Assembly (NCBI RefSeq): GCF_001905725.1
Contig: NZ_LIWB01000003.1
Span: forward strand, 147,575-211,574
DNA length: 64,000 nucleotides
Source: Streptomyces sp. CB02400
GTDB lineage: Bacteria; Actinomycetota; Actinomycetes; Streptomycetales; Streptomycetaceae
Direction of reading: 5' to 3'
The notes under the pieces are model-generated. The model saw only the letters and a list, made by a program, of their open reading frames with translations. It was not told the origin of the DNA and did no database searches. This document shows, in pieces, positions 16,681 through 24,780 of this stretch; position 1 is the stretch's first letter, and every line of letters starts with the position of its first letter. The translations under genes and the position numbers were made by a program.

Positions 16681-19008
16681 ATGGCCTCGAACGGGGGAGG
16701 AGCGGGGGCGGGGGTGGCGCGGGGCGCGCCCGGGTACGGGGGAGGGCGGCGGGACATGCCCCGGTCCCTGTCCCGGGCCCTGCTGCTCGTGCACGCGCTG
16801 TTCGCGCTCACGGTGCTCGGGGGCCTGGGGCTGTTCCTCACAGCGGCGTCGTTCGACGCGGTGGACGGCACACTGCTCGCCCACGTGGCGTACGCCGCCG
16901 CTCCCGGAGTCCTCGGCTGGTGGCTGGCCCGCCGCACCCGGCAGGGCGGAGCCGGCGTCTGGGCCGGGCTGATCGTCGTACAGGCATGGCTGATCCTCGG
17001 CTCCGTATCCAACCTCGCCGACGGATCGGCCCGCGGTCTCACCCAGCTCCTCCTCCCCCTCCTGATCCTCTGCCTCCTGACCCGCCCCGAGAGCCGCGAC
17101 TGGTACCGCCTCGCGGAATCGGACCGGCGTGAGCACCGCCCCTTCTCCCTGCCCCGGATGATCCGGTGGCGCCGGGACGACGGCCAGACGGCGGTGGAGT
17201 ACGCGGGCCTGGTCGCGGTCGTCGCGGCGATCATCGCCGCGCTGGTCGTCAGCGGCCTGGGCACCCAGATCCTCACCGGCATCCAGGCCCAGGTCTGCCG
17301 CGTCACCGGCACGGCGTGTCCGGCACCCGGTGGGACCGACGACCGCCAGGTCACGGCGGAGGGCGACGGCGAGGGCACCGACGGTCCCGGCGGCACGGGG
17401 AACCCCGGCACGGGAAACCCCGGCGGCGACCCGGACGGTACGGGGAACCCCGGCGGCGACCCGGACGGCACGGGCCCCGGCCCCCGGGACTCCGACGGCA
17501 CGCCCGCCGAGCCGGAGGACGCCCCCTCCGTCGTGGACCCGGTGGCCGCCGAGGACGAGATCGACGAGCCACCGTACGAGGACCCGACCACCGAAGACGA
17601 GGACGGCGGCGGCGACGGCGGCGACGAGGGCTGCTTCTCCGGCTTCGGCGCCTTCTTCGGCTGTGCCGGCGACCAGCTCGGCCAAGTGGGCGGAGGCCTC
17701 TTCGTCGACGGCGTCTGGGGCGACGTCACCGGCATCTGGGACGTCGTCACCAGCCCCGTCGACACCTGGAACGGCCTGATGGACTACGGCGGTTCCCTCG
17801 GCGGCGAGTGGTGGGACGACACCGCCGACGCCCGCGAGATGTGGGACGACGGCGACTACCTCGGCGCGATCCTGGACTGGGGCGGCGCCTCGCTCGGCAC
17901 CGGCGGCACGGTCCTGTTCGACTCGTTCATCGGCGACGACGTCGTGGACCAGTGGAACAGCGGCAACGAGACCCGGGCCGTCACCACCGTCATCTGGAAC
18001 ATCGGCTCCCTCTTCATCCCCGGCTACGGCGAGGCGAAGATAGTCGAGAAGGTCGGCTCGCTCGGCCGGCTCAGCCGGGTCGTCGACGACGCCACCGAGG
18101 CCGCCCAGGACGCACGGCGCGCGGCCGAGGCCGGCGACCTCGACGCGCTGGAGGACGCCGCCCGGCGCGCCGACGAGGCGGCGGACGAGGCCGAGGACGC
18201 GGCCCGCCGCACCGGCTGCACCATCTCCGCACCGCCCCGCAGGACCCCGTACGGCGAGGTCCCGCACGGCGGACCCGGCACCGGCACCACCGTGCTCGCG
18301 GCGGTCGGCAGCCCGTACGTCGTCCTGGCGGAGGGCGGCTGTGACGAGGAAGCCCGCGAACAGGCCGAGGAGGCCCGCGCGGCCGAACGCCAGGCCTACC
18401 TGGAACGCAAACGCGCCGAGGAACCGGAACGCGCCCGGCAGGCCCTGGAGAACAGGAAGCAGTGGCCGGACCCCGAGCGCAACGCCACCAGCGACCCGCG
18501 CAACTACAACCCGCCGGACTGGGCCGACGACCTCGACAGCCGCACGTACGGCGACGCCGACAAGGGCGACGGCTTCTGGGCGAGCCGCGACCGCAACCCC
18601 CAGCCCAACTGGCGCAACGAGTCCTGGCTGCGCTACCAGGAACAGGTCACCGGCACGCAGCGCGGTCACGAGTACGTCGTCCCGCACACCGACCCGGACG
18701 TACCGGACGTCGAGTTCGACGGCTGGGACTCCTCCCGCCAGACCTACCTGGAGGCCAAGAACGGCTACGACAGCTTCCTGGGCGCCGACCGCACGGAACT
18801 CACCCCGTCGGGCCGGGAACGGCTGCTGACCGAGGCCCGCAGGCAGGTCACGGCGGCGCGGGGCAAGGACATCGAGTGGCACTTCTCCAACGAGGAGGTC
18901 GCCGACGCGGCCCGCGACGCCTTCGAGGACGCGGGCCTGGACATCGAGGTCGTCCACACGGCGCCCGAACCGGTCGCGGGCGACCGCCGCCCCGAGGCCT
19001 TCGACTGA
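16681..19008 (+). CDS. Pilin-headed polymorphic toxin with C-terminal Tox-REase-5-like nuclease
   Basis: A 775-residue modular protein. Residues 1-140 contain about four hydrophobic helices. Residues 166-174 are DDGQTAVEY, followed by a hydrophobic helix and GTQILTGIQAQVCRVTG; this closely matches the Flp pilin at 11856. A Gly/Asp/Pro linker with repeats (about 215-315) leads to a GCFSGFGAFFGC segment, Trp/Asp-rich helices and an Ala/Glu/Arg coiled region (about 317-540) like pretoxin modules. The C-terminal domain (about 644-760) has SWLRYQEQVTG, HEYVV, EFDGWD and YLEAKNGY: an ExK nuclease core with E691 and K693. GGAGGGG precedes the ATG. An Imm52-like gene follows, supporting a toxin/immunity pair. 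Export through the Tad machine is my inference. Confidence 0.85.
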   Translation: MASNGGGAGAGVARGAPGYGGGRRDMPRSLSRALLLVHALFALTVLGGLGLFLTAASFDAVDGTLLAHVAYAAAPGVLGWWLARRTRQGGAGVWAGLIVVQAWLILGSVSNLADGSARGLTQLLLPLLILCLLTRPESRDWYRLAESDRREHRPFSLPRMIRWRRDDGQTAVEYAGLVAVVAAIIAALVVSGLGTQILTGIQAQVCRVTGTACPAPGGTDDRQVTAEGDGEGTDGPGGTGNPGTGNPGGDPDGTGNPGGDPDGTGPGPRDSDGTPAEPEDAPSVVDPVAAEDEIDEPPYEDPTTEDEDGGGDGGDEGCFSGFGAFFGCAGDQLGQVGGGLFVDGVWGDVTGIWDVVTSPVDTWNGLMDYGGSLGGEWWDDTADAREMWDDGDYLGAILDWGGASLGTGGTVLFDSFIGDDVVDQWNSGNETRAVTTVIWNIGSLFIPGYGEAKIVEKVGSLGRLSRVVDDATEAAQDARRAAEAGDLDALEDAARRADEAADEAEDAARRTGCTISAPPRRTPYGEVPHGGPGTGTTVLAAVGSPYVVLAEGGCDEEAREQAEEARAAERQAYLERKRAEEPERARQALENRKQWPDPERNATSDPRNYNPPDWADDLDSRTYGDADKGDGFWASRDRNPQPNWRNESWLRYQEQVTGTQRGHEYVVPHTDPDVPDVEFDGWDSSRQTYLEAKNGYDSFLGADRTELTPSGRERLLTEARRQVTAARGKDIEWHFSNEEVADAARDAFEDAGLDIEVVHTAPEPVAGDRRPEAFD
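17398..17472 (+). repeat. 30-bp repeats in the toxin linker
   Basis: Two near-perfect in-frame 30-base units encode NPGGDPDGTG twice in a row, preceded by shorter NPGTG units. They build a flexible, acidic spacer between the pilin-like head and the pretoxin region. Confidence 0.7.
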
Positions 19009-19072
19009 CGGGGCGGCAGACCGCGTACGACCTAGGGTGTGAAGCCGGACACGGGAAGAGAGGGAACGGGAC

Positions 19073-19777
19073 ATGCGACGCGTGGTGCGGGGCTTCTGGG
19101 GCCCCCGGCAGGAGTCGGCGGAGGAACTCGCCGCACGGTGGAGCACGATGCTGGACCGGTTCGCCCGACTGCTGCCACAGGTGACGGGAACATGGCGCAC
19201 CGCTCCCGCCTCCGGACCGGCCGAGGTACTCCAGCCGGACGAGTCGTCCCTGCTCACCGCCCTGCGCACGGCCCGGACGGCCGACGACTGGTCGGCGGCG
19301 AACGGCACCTCACTCCGACTGCTCGCCGAGAACGCCGCCCCCGGCTGGAAGGTGGAGATCGCCGCACTCGCGGGCGGAACCCCGGAGTACCTGCTCCAGT
19401 CACTGGTGGCCACGATCGTGTCCCCCGACGAGGCGTCGGACCTCCCGGACGCCGAACTCCTCGCGGCAGTGGCGGAGTCATGGGTTCCGGACTACGGAGA
19501 CGTGAGCGACCGGGCGGTGACGTCCGCGCTGAAGAAGGAAGCGGGCTTCAGGATCGGTACGCCGTCGGTCGGCTGGGTGGGCTACCTGTCCGCCGGCCGC
19601 GCGGCCCGCACCCCCACCGCCTCATTCCCCGACAGCAGGACACTCCCCACCGGTGGCACACTCCTGACCCTCGCACCCCCCGGAGACACGGCGACCGTGG
19701 TCAAGGCGTACCAGGCCCTCAGGGACTCAGGCGCACTGGACCCACTGCCCCACCCCATGACCAGGCCGGCACTGTGA
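19073..19777 (+). CDS. Imm52-like immunity protein
   Basis: A 234-residue cytoplasmic protein. Its N-terminus, RGFWGPRQESAEELAARW, fits the FWGPR-x-ES start of the Imm52 family, which established work pairs with Tox-REase-5 toxins. The rest is alpha/beta with SWVPDYGDVSDRAV and VGWVGYLSAGRA blocks. It starts 64 bases after the toxin stop on the same strand and should neutralise the nuclease in the producing cell and its kin. The stop overlaps the start of the next gene (GTGA), so the two are co-translated. Confidence 0.8.
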   Translation: MRRVVRGFWGPRQESAEELAARWSTMLDRFARLLPQVTGTWRTAPASGPAEVLQPDESSLLTALRTARTADDWSAANGTSLRLLAENAAPGWKVEIAALAGGTPEYLLQSLVATIVSPDEASDLPDAELLAAVAESWVPDYGDVSDRAVTSALKKEAGFRIGTPSVGWVGYLSAGRAARTPTASFPDSRTLPTGGTLLTLAPPGDTATVVKAYQALRDSGALDPLPHPMTRPAL

Positions 19778-20307
19778 CGCCCCGCGCAGACGCCGCCTTC
19801 GACCTGCCCTCCGCCGTATCCACCATCGAGACCGCCCTGTCGTCTCCCCTCCCGACCTCCGGCCCCACCACCGACCAGGGCGAACCACTGACCGGCGAAT
19901 GGACGTCGACGCGCGGCGAAGGCTTCCTGCTCCTCCCTCTTTGGCAGAGCGAAACCCTCACGGGTGTGTACGGCCGCGAATGGAACGAGGCGGAGGCGAG
20001 GGCGGAGTCGCACCTGGCCGCACTGACTTCGCACCTGGACGCCCACTGGGGCCCCCACCGCACGCTGAACATGCGAGCCCCCCTGCTCCGACGAGGCTCC
20101 GACGAACGGTTCCCCGAACCCTTCCGCACCCTCTTCGCCAAGGACTGCTACGGCGACCTGACGCTCTGGGGCCCGCTGCCCACCCGGCTCCCGTCCCCCC
20201 GCTGGGCCGCCCTCGCCCTCAACCAGTCCGACGGCGACGCCCCCTTGATCCTCACGGCCCTGATCACCGACCACCCGCTCACGGAACCGTCGAGCCCCGC
20301 AAGTTGA
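19774..20307 (+). CDS. Second small protein of the toxin locus, possible immunity
   Basis: A 177-residue protein with no signal peptide that I do not recognise. It has GEGFLLLPLWQSETL, REWNEAEARAESHLAAL and DLTLWGPLPTRLPSPRW blocks, resembling alpha/beta hypothetical proteins often placed beside immunity genes. The GTG start overlaps the Imm52-like stop. Tight coupling suggests a second immunity or an accessory protein, but family membership is not clear from sequence alone. Confidence 0.65.
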   Translation: MTPRADAAFDLPSAVSTIETALSSPLPTSGPTTDQGEPLTGEWTSTRGEGFLLLPLWQSETLTGVYGREWNEAEARAESHLAALTSHLDAHWGPHRTLNMRAPLLRRGSDERFPEPFRTLFAKDCYGDLTLWGPLPTRLPSPRWAALALNQSDGDAPLILTALITDHPLTEPSSPAS

Positions 20308-20391
20308 CCCCGTTCACTCTGGTGCCTCGACTTACGCACCGGATAGCTTTGACTTCGCTGAAGCCAAGCCTCGCGCCACTGGGAGCCGACT

Positions 20392-21050
20392 GTGACCCGC
20401 CGCCCACCCTGCTCGCAGCGCTCGCGCTGACCGCCACCGCGGCCCTGACGCTGTCCGCATGCGGAAGCGACGACGACAGCCCGACGAAGGACAACGACAA
20501 GATCGCGGGCGCGGACACGGGCACCGAGAAGTCGGCCTCCCCGAGCGAATCGGCCCCCGCCTCGGCAGACCGCCCGAAGATCTAGCTGCCGTCCGACCTC
20601 AAGCTGACCTTTGAGGATTCCGAGACGGGGGATCCTGTTAAGGACGCGGTCCTGTCCGACAGCGCTGAACGGATGCGCGCTGTCGACGCCGCCATCACGG
20701 AAACAGATCCCAAGGGCGAGGCGATCGCCTACTACAACACGGGCAAGGCTCTGGAAGCCGCGCTGAACTGGGTTGCTCAGTTCGAGAAGGCCGGAGCCAC
20801 CCTGACGGGTGAAGCTCGCTATTACGACCGCGAGGTGACGCTCAAGAGGAAGACCTCCGCCATTCTCATCTTCTGCGCGGATGAGAGTAAGGGGTTCAGC
20901 AAGGACAAGAAGACCAACGAGGTACACAAGACCCCGGTCACCAAGAACAGCTACGTGCTGTACAACACCAGGCTCGACAAGAACTCCGAAGGCGTTTGGC
21001 AGACATCTCAGATCGTCTCCACCAGGGGGGCTGCTCAGTGCCAGCCGTAA
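20392..21050 (+). pseudogene. Decayed lipoprotein gene (frameshift plus in-frame TAG)
   Basis: A GTG at 20392 follows GGGAG and begins a basic MTRR-like start, but the hydrophobic signal with lipobox (LLAALALTATAALTLSACG) continues only in another frame, so one base seems missing near 20402. In that frame a TAG stop at 20583-20585 interrupts the protein after SADRPKI. The same frame then runs open from LPSDLKLTFEDSETGD to a TAA at 21048. Repaired, the product would be about 215 residues: a tethered lipoprotein with a helical domain (AERMRAVDAAITETD, NTGKALEAALNWVAQFEKAG). Two lesions argue for real decay rather than a single sequencing error. Confidence 0.7.
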
Positions 21051-22075
21051 CGAGGGTCTGGGCGGGTGCGACATGCATGCCTGCTATTGCGGTGCTGGCC
21101 TCCAGTCCGGTAGCACGAGCCGACTTTGTGCCAGGAGGTAAGGGCACGGGATCCGAGACCCAGGTGGAAGGCAGCCAGAGCGATGGGGGAATCTCGGCAA
21201 CGGCGGGAGCAGTGGTGTTCAACCGGTCCAATAACGGCTCAGGCCCGAAGGCCGGCCCCGTAGCCTCCGCCACCAACTGGACCCCGCCCGCCTGCTATTA
21301 CGCGCCCAAGTACACCCCGGAGCAATTGCAGAAGCACCTGGAGCCGATCTGGGAGGCCGGGTCCACGGGATATGAGTGGGACGCCGAGCAGCGCGACCGG
21401 TATGTCGAGGGCCACCCCTACAAGGACTTCAACAAGGACAAGACCGGCGAAGGCTACTGGTGGGACTCCTATGTCACGCCCGGTCGGGAGGGCGATCCGA
21501 GCGCGCTGGATTGTGACAAGCCCACCTTCTGGGTGGACGAGAACGACGATCCGCCGGCCGATATCCCGCAGGCGATCACCGCGGAGGTCCTCGCGCAACT
21601 CGCCTACGCGGAGATCCGTGTTCCCACGACGGAAGTGGATCTCGCTCCGAACGGGACAACCAAGGTGAATCTCCCCACCTGGGCGTGGTTGGATGCGGTG
21701 GATTTCAAACCGGTGTCGGTCACGGCTTCCGTTCCGCTGCTGGGCATCGAGGCGACTACGACGGCCGAACCGGTGTCCGTTCAGATAGACCCGGGCACGC
21801 CGGATGCCGAGACCTACCCCGCTTCCGGAGTCTGTGAGATCCAGAACGGACGCATCGGCGAGCCGTACGCCAAGGGCAAGGCGGACGAGACGCCTCCGTG
21901 CGGGGTGAAGTACCTGCGCTCCTCGGGCGGTGACCCGTATCAGCTCGAGGCCACGGTCACCTGGAAAATCCACTGGACGGGTACCGGCGTCGCCGGCGAA
22001 CAGGGCTTGCCGGACGGCACGTTCGGTGGAGAGCAGGAAGTCGTGGTCCAGGAGATCCAGGCCATCAACCGCTGA
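21038..22075 (+). CDS. Secreted protein of unknown function
   Basis: A 345-residue exported protein. The GTG at 21038 has AGGGGGG 7 bases upstream and overlaps the end of the lipoprotein remnant by 13 bases. The signal peptide runs to about VARAD. The mature part has CYYAPKYTPEQLQKHLEPIW, a GYWWDSYV segment, beta strands with PVSVQIDPGTPDAETYP, and four Cys (CDKP, CEIQN, CGVKY among them). The pairing of a lipoprotein with such a secreted protein implies a joint surface function, now possibly lost. Base composition is lower in GC than in the neighbours, which may point to transfer. Function unknown. Confidence 0.75.
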   Translation: MPAVTRVWAGATCMPAIAVLASSPVARADFVPGGKGTGSETQVEGSQSDGGISATAGAVVFNRSNNGSGPKAGPVASATNWTPPACYYAPKYTPEQLQKHLEPIWEAGSTGYEWDAEQRDRYVEGHPYKDFNKDKTGEGYWWDSYVTPGREGDPSALDCDKPTFWVDENDDPPADIPQAITAEVLAQLAYAEIRVPTTEVDLAPNGTTKVNLPTWAWLDAVDFKPVSVTASVPLLGIEATTTAEPVSVQIDPGTPDAETYPASGVCEIQNGRIGEPYAKGKADETPPCGVKYLRSSGGDPYQLEATVTWKIHWTGTGVAGEQGLPDGTFGGEQEVVVQEIQAINR

Positions 22076-22080
22076 CCCCG

Positions 22081-22299
22081 AGCTTCGCCCCGCCGGGAGC
22101 CGACTGTGAACCGTCACCCGGCGGGAACGGGACCGGGGGCGCTGCGTACGTTCCGCTCGCCGACGTCCGGCAGGAAACGGGCGACGGTGACGAAATCGGC
22201 GTAGTCATGCCGCACGCCCAGACGTTCGAGGTCAAGACCGACTACCCGGCGAATCACGTTTCCCCGCCCACTCCCCGGTGGGTAGGAACACCCCCATGA
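22081..22299 (+). pseudogene. Gene remnant encoding a C-terminal fragment
   Basis: The gap after the secreted protein begins with GGGAGCCGACTGTGA (22095-22109), almost the same as the start region of the lipoprotein remnant (20381-20395). The frame opened by that GTG soon stops, but an adjacent frame reads AYVPLADVRQETGDGDEIGV and then PHAQTFEVKTDYPAN with normal codon use. It looks like the tail of a third member of the lipoprotein/secreted gene group, left after deletion and frameshift. Confidence 0.4.
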
Positions 22300-23171
22300 C
22301 CACACTTGGCGCAGTCTTCCGCCCCCAGCTCGCCCCCGAGCGTCTCCGTGCCGTTGCCGAGCTCGCCGATGAGGTGGGGCTCGAGGAGCTCTGGTTGTGG
22401 GAGGACTGTTTCCGGGAGGGTGGGATTTCGACCGCCGCTGCCGCGTTGGCGTGGACCGAGCGGGTCCGGGTGGGGGTCGGGCTGCTGCCGGTGCCGTTGC
22501 GGAACGTCGCCATGACGGCGATGGAGGCCGCCAGTCTGCACCGGATGTTCCCGGGGCGCGCGATCCTCGGTGTCGGGCACGGGGTGCAGGACTGGATGGG
22601 GCAGGTCGGGGCGCGGGCCGAGTCGCCGCTCACCCTGCTGCGGGAGCATCTCGTCGCGCTGCGGGCGTTGTTGGGAGGGGAGAGGGTCACCACCGAGGGG
22701 CGGTACGTCAGGCTCGACGACGTCGCCCTCGACTGGCCGCCGCAGGGGCCGGTGGAGGTGCTCGCCGGTGCCACCGGGCCCCGTACCGTGCGGCTCACCG
22801 GGGAGGCCGCCGACGGGACCGTCCTCACCGCCGACACCTCACCCGAGGGGGTGCGGCGGGCGCGCCGGCTCATCGATGAGGGGCGGGCCGCGGCGGGGCG
22901 TACCGGCGAATCCCACCAGGTCGTCGTCTATCTGCTCGCCGCCACGGGGGTCGGGGCCGGTGAGCGGGTGCGGGCCGATCTGGTCGCCGAGGGGGTGGGC
23001 GGGGAAGCGGAAGTCGGGGTCGCCGGGGACGCGGGGGCCGTCGCCAAGGCCGTACAGCGGCTCGCCGAGGCCGGGGCCGACTCGGTGATTCTCCAGCCGA
23101 CCAGTGATGAACCGGACCCGGAGGGCTTCGTGCGGTTCGTGGCGGAGGAGGTGCGGCCGTTGGTGCCGTAA
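22296..23171 (+). CDS. LLM-class F420-dependent oxidoreductase
   Basis: A 291-residue TIM-barrel enzyme of the luciferase-like monooxygenase family, probably using coenzyme F420. Landmarks are the N-terminal MTTLGAVFRPQLAPE, a ELWLWEDCF strand, GVGLLPVPLRNVAMTAMEAA, ILGVGHGVQDWM and a C-terminal AGADSVILQPTSDEPD. The ATG at 22296 has AGGAA 8 bases upstream. Substrate unknown. The methyltransferase gene follows after 42 bases. Confidence 0.85.
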   Translation: MTTLGAVFRPQLAPERLRAVAELADEVGLEELWLWEDCFREGGISTAAAALAWTERVRVGVGLLPVPLRNVAMTAMEAASLHRMFPGRAILGVGHGVQDWMGQVGARAESPLTLLREHLVALRALLGGERVTTEGRYVRLDDVALDWPPQGPVEVLAGATGPRTVRLTGEAADGTVLTADTSPEGVRRARRLIDEGRAAAGRTGESHQVVVYLLAATGVGAGERVRADLVAEGVGGEAEVGVAGDAGAVAKAVQRLAEAGADSVILQPTSDEPDPEGFVRFVAEEVRPLVP

Positions 23172-23213
23172 AGCCGGAGGACAGGTGATGGTTCCTTTGT
23201 GCATGATCGGTGC

Positions 23214-24023
23214 ATGACGGACAAGGCAGCCCGCCGTACCTTCGACGACCTGATCGCGGAAGGCGCCTCCGTGCCCACCGAGGGGTGGGACTTCTCCTGG
23301 TTCGAGGGGCGGGCCAGCGAGGCCCGGCCCTCGTGGGGGTACGCCAAGGCGATGGCCGGCCGGCTGGGCGGGGCCGGTGCCGTGCTCGACATCCAGACCG
23401 GGGGAGGGGAGGTCCTGGACTTCGCCCTCGACAACGCTCCCCGGCGGCCCCGGCTCGCCGTCGCCACCGAGGGCTGGCCGCCCAACGTGGCCAAGGCCAC
23501 CGCCCTGCTCCGGCCGCGCGGTGTCGCCGTCGTCGCCTCGCCCGAGGACGCGCCGCTGCCCTTCGCGGACGGAGCCTTCGACCTCGTCGTCAGCCGGCAC
23601 CCCGTCGAGGCCCGCTGGGAGGAGATCGCGCGGGTCCTCGAGCCCGGTGGCGTCTACTTCGCCCAGCATGTCGGGCCCGGCAGCGTCCACGAGCTCGTCG
23701 AGTACTTCCTCGGGGCGCAGCCGGACGAGCGGCGCAACGTGCGGCATCCGGACCGTGAGCGGCGCGCGGCCGAGGCCGCCGGGTTGGAGATCGTCGAACT
23801 GCGGGCCGAACGGCTGCGCGTGGAGTTCTACGACGTCGCCGCCGTCGTTCATTTCCTGCGGAAAGTGATCTGGATGGTCCCCGGATTCACCGTCGAGGCA
23901 TATCTGCCGCGGCTGCGCGCCCTGCACGAGCGGATCGAGAGCGAGGGGGCCTTCGTGGCCCACAGCACCCGGCATCTCTTCCGCGCCCGCAAGGGCGGAG
24001 CCGGCCGCACCTCGCGTCCGTGA
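23214..24023 (+). CDS. Class I SAM-dependent methyltransferase
   Basis: A 269-residue protein with a Rossmann-type methyltransferase domain. Motif I is AVLDIQTGGGEVLDF, the acidic motif II region is VATEGW, and the motif IV strand is GAFDLVVSRHP, followed by ARVLEPGGVYFAQHVG. No signal peptide. Start is uncertain: the ATG at 23214 and a GTG five codons earlier are both poorly supported by a ribosome binding site. Substrate cannot be told. Confidence 0.85.
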   Translation: MTDKAARRTFDDLIAEGASVPTEGWDFSWFEGRASEARPSWGYAKAMAGRLGGAGAVLDIQTGGGEVLDFALDNAPRRPRLAVATEGWPPNVAKATALLRPRGVAVVASPEDAPLPFADGAFDLVVSRHPVEARWEEIARVLEPGGVYFAQHVGPGSVHELVEYFLGAQPDERRNVRHPDRERRAAEAAGLEIVELRAERLRVEFYDVAAVVHFLRKVIWMVPGFTVEAYLPRLRALHERIESEGAFVAHSTRHLFRARKGGAGRTSRP

Positions 24024-24780
24024 GTTTCCTCATCGTTATGGGGTGCGGCTGGTTCGCGGAGCAGGGGATCACATAGGTTCGGACCAAGATGATTCGCGTC
24101 GGCAAAGCTGCGCGGGGCGGCGGTACCGCGCAGCGGAGGGGGCTGCGCGGTGCCCGATCCGGCCTTCCCGGGTCGATCCGGCCTCCTCAGGTCAATCCGG
24201 CGTCCGCGCCCGGGTCACCCGTCGGAGGGATGGCCGGAAGTGTGGTCATCCTGTCGGCGGGTGGTGTCACATCCGGCACAGGGTCCCCTCACCGCTCGAT
24301 TTTCGCACGATTTCGCCGGTTTTCAGCCACCTCGGGGCCCTGAACGGAGCCTTCCAGGGCCGTCTGCGCGTTGTCGGGCGGTTTCGGAGAGTAGTTGTGG
24401 CGCGCCGATGTACGCAGCATCACTTACGAAGGGTTATGGTGGAAACCCCCCCTCGGGCCGGTCCGTCTCCCCCCCCACGGACCGGCCCGTTTTTTCTTGG
24501 CCCCGGCACGGGCGGGGCGAGCGGCCGACGGGACGGTGGTCCGGGACGGCGGTCCGGACGGTGGTCCGGGACGGCGGGCAAACGCAATCACCCCGGAAAA
24601 CGCAACCACCCGAACTTCAAACCCGGACTTTGGGGGCCTCCGCCCCGGCAGGGGTACGCTTCGCCTTCGGGGACCGCCATACGGACAGGGGTCGCCCGCG
24701 GCCGAGACCGGGCCGCTTGCCGCGCCACGCGGCGGGGAGCGCCGCGCCTGTCCGATCCGTACGGAGGGGCTGACGATCAC
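24024..24780. other. Long intergenic region before the isoprenyl transferase gene
   Basis: About 750 bases without a convincing gene. It contains a strong intrinsic terminator (24454-24495) with no annotated gene just upstream, a run of GGACGGTGGTCCGGGACGG-type repeats (about 24531-24580), and more AT-rich DNA at 24580-24640 that may hold the promoter of the downstream gene. Confidence 0.5.
24454..24495 (+). terminator. Strong intrinsic terminator
   Basis: A perfect 13-bp stem (24454-24466 with 24477-24489), a C-rich 10-base loop and six T residues. This is an unusually classical terminator for a Streptomyces. The nearest upstream gene ends 430 bases earlier, so it may end a small untranslated transcript or a leader. 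Confidence 0.85.

Noticed and set aside
16516..19413. Long open frame on the minus strand (965 codons) across the toxin gene
   Set aside because: High-GC antisense shadow: low-complexity composition, no ribosome binding site, and the plus-strand frame has recognisable domains.
22111..22230. Gene starting with the GTG at 22106
   Set aside because: That frame stops after about 34 codons without protein-like content; the adjacent frame looks like a fragment instead.
24043..24780. Frame extension upstream of the isoprenyl transferase gene
   Set aside because: It crosses a strong terminator and lacks protein-like composition; the GTG at 24781 with GGAGGGG fits the family N-terminus.
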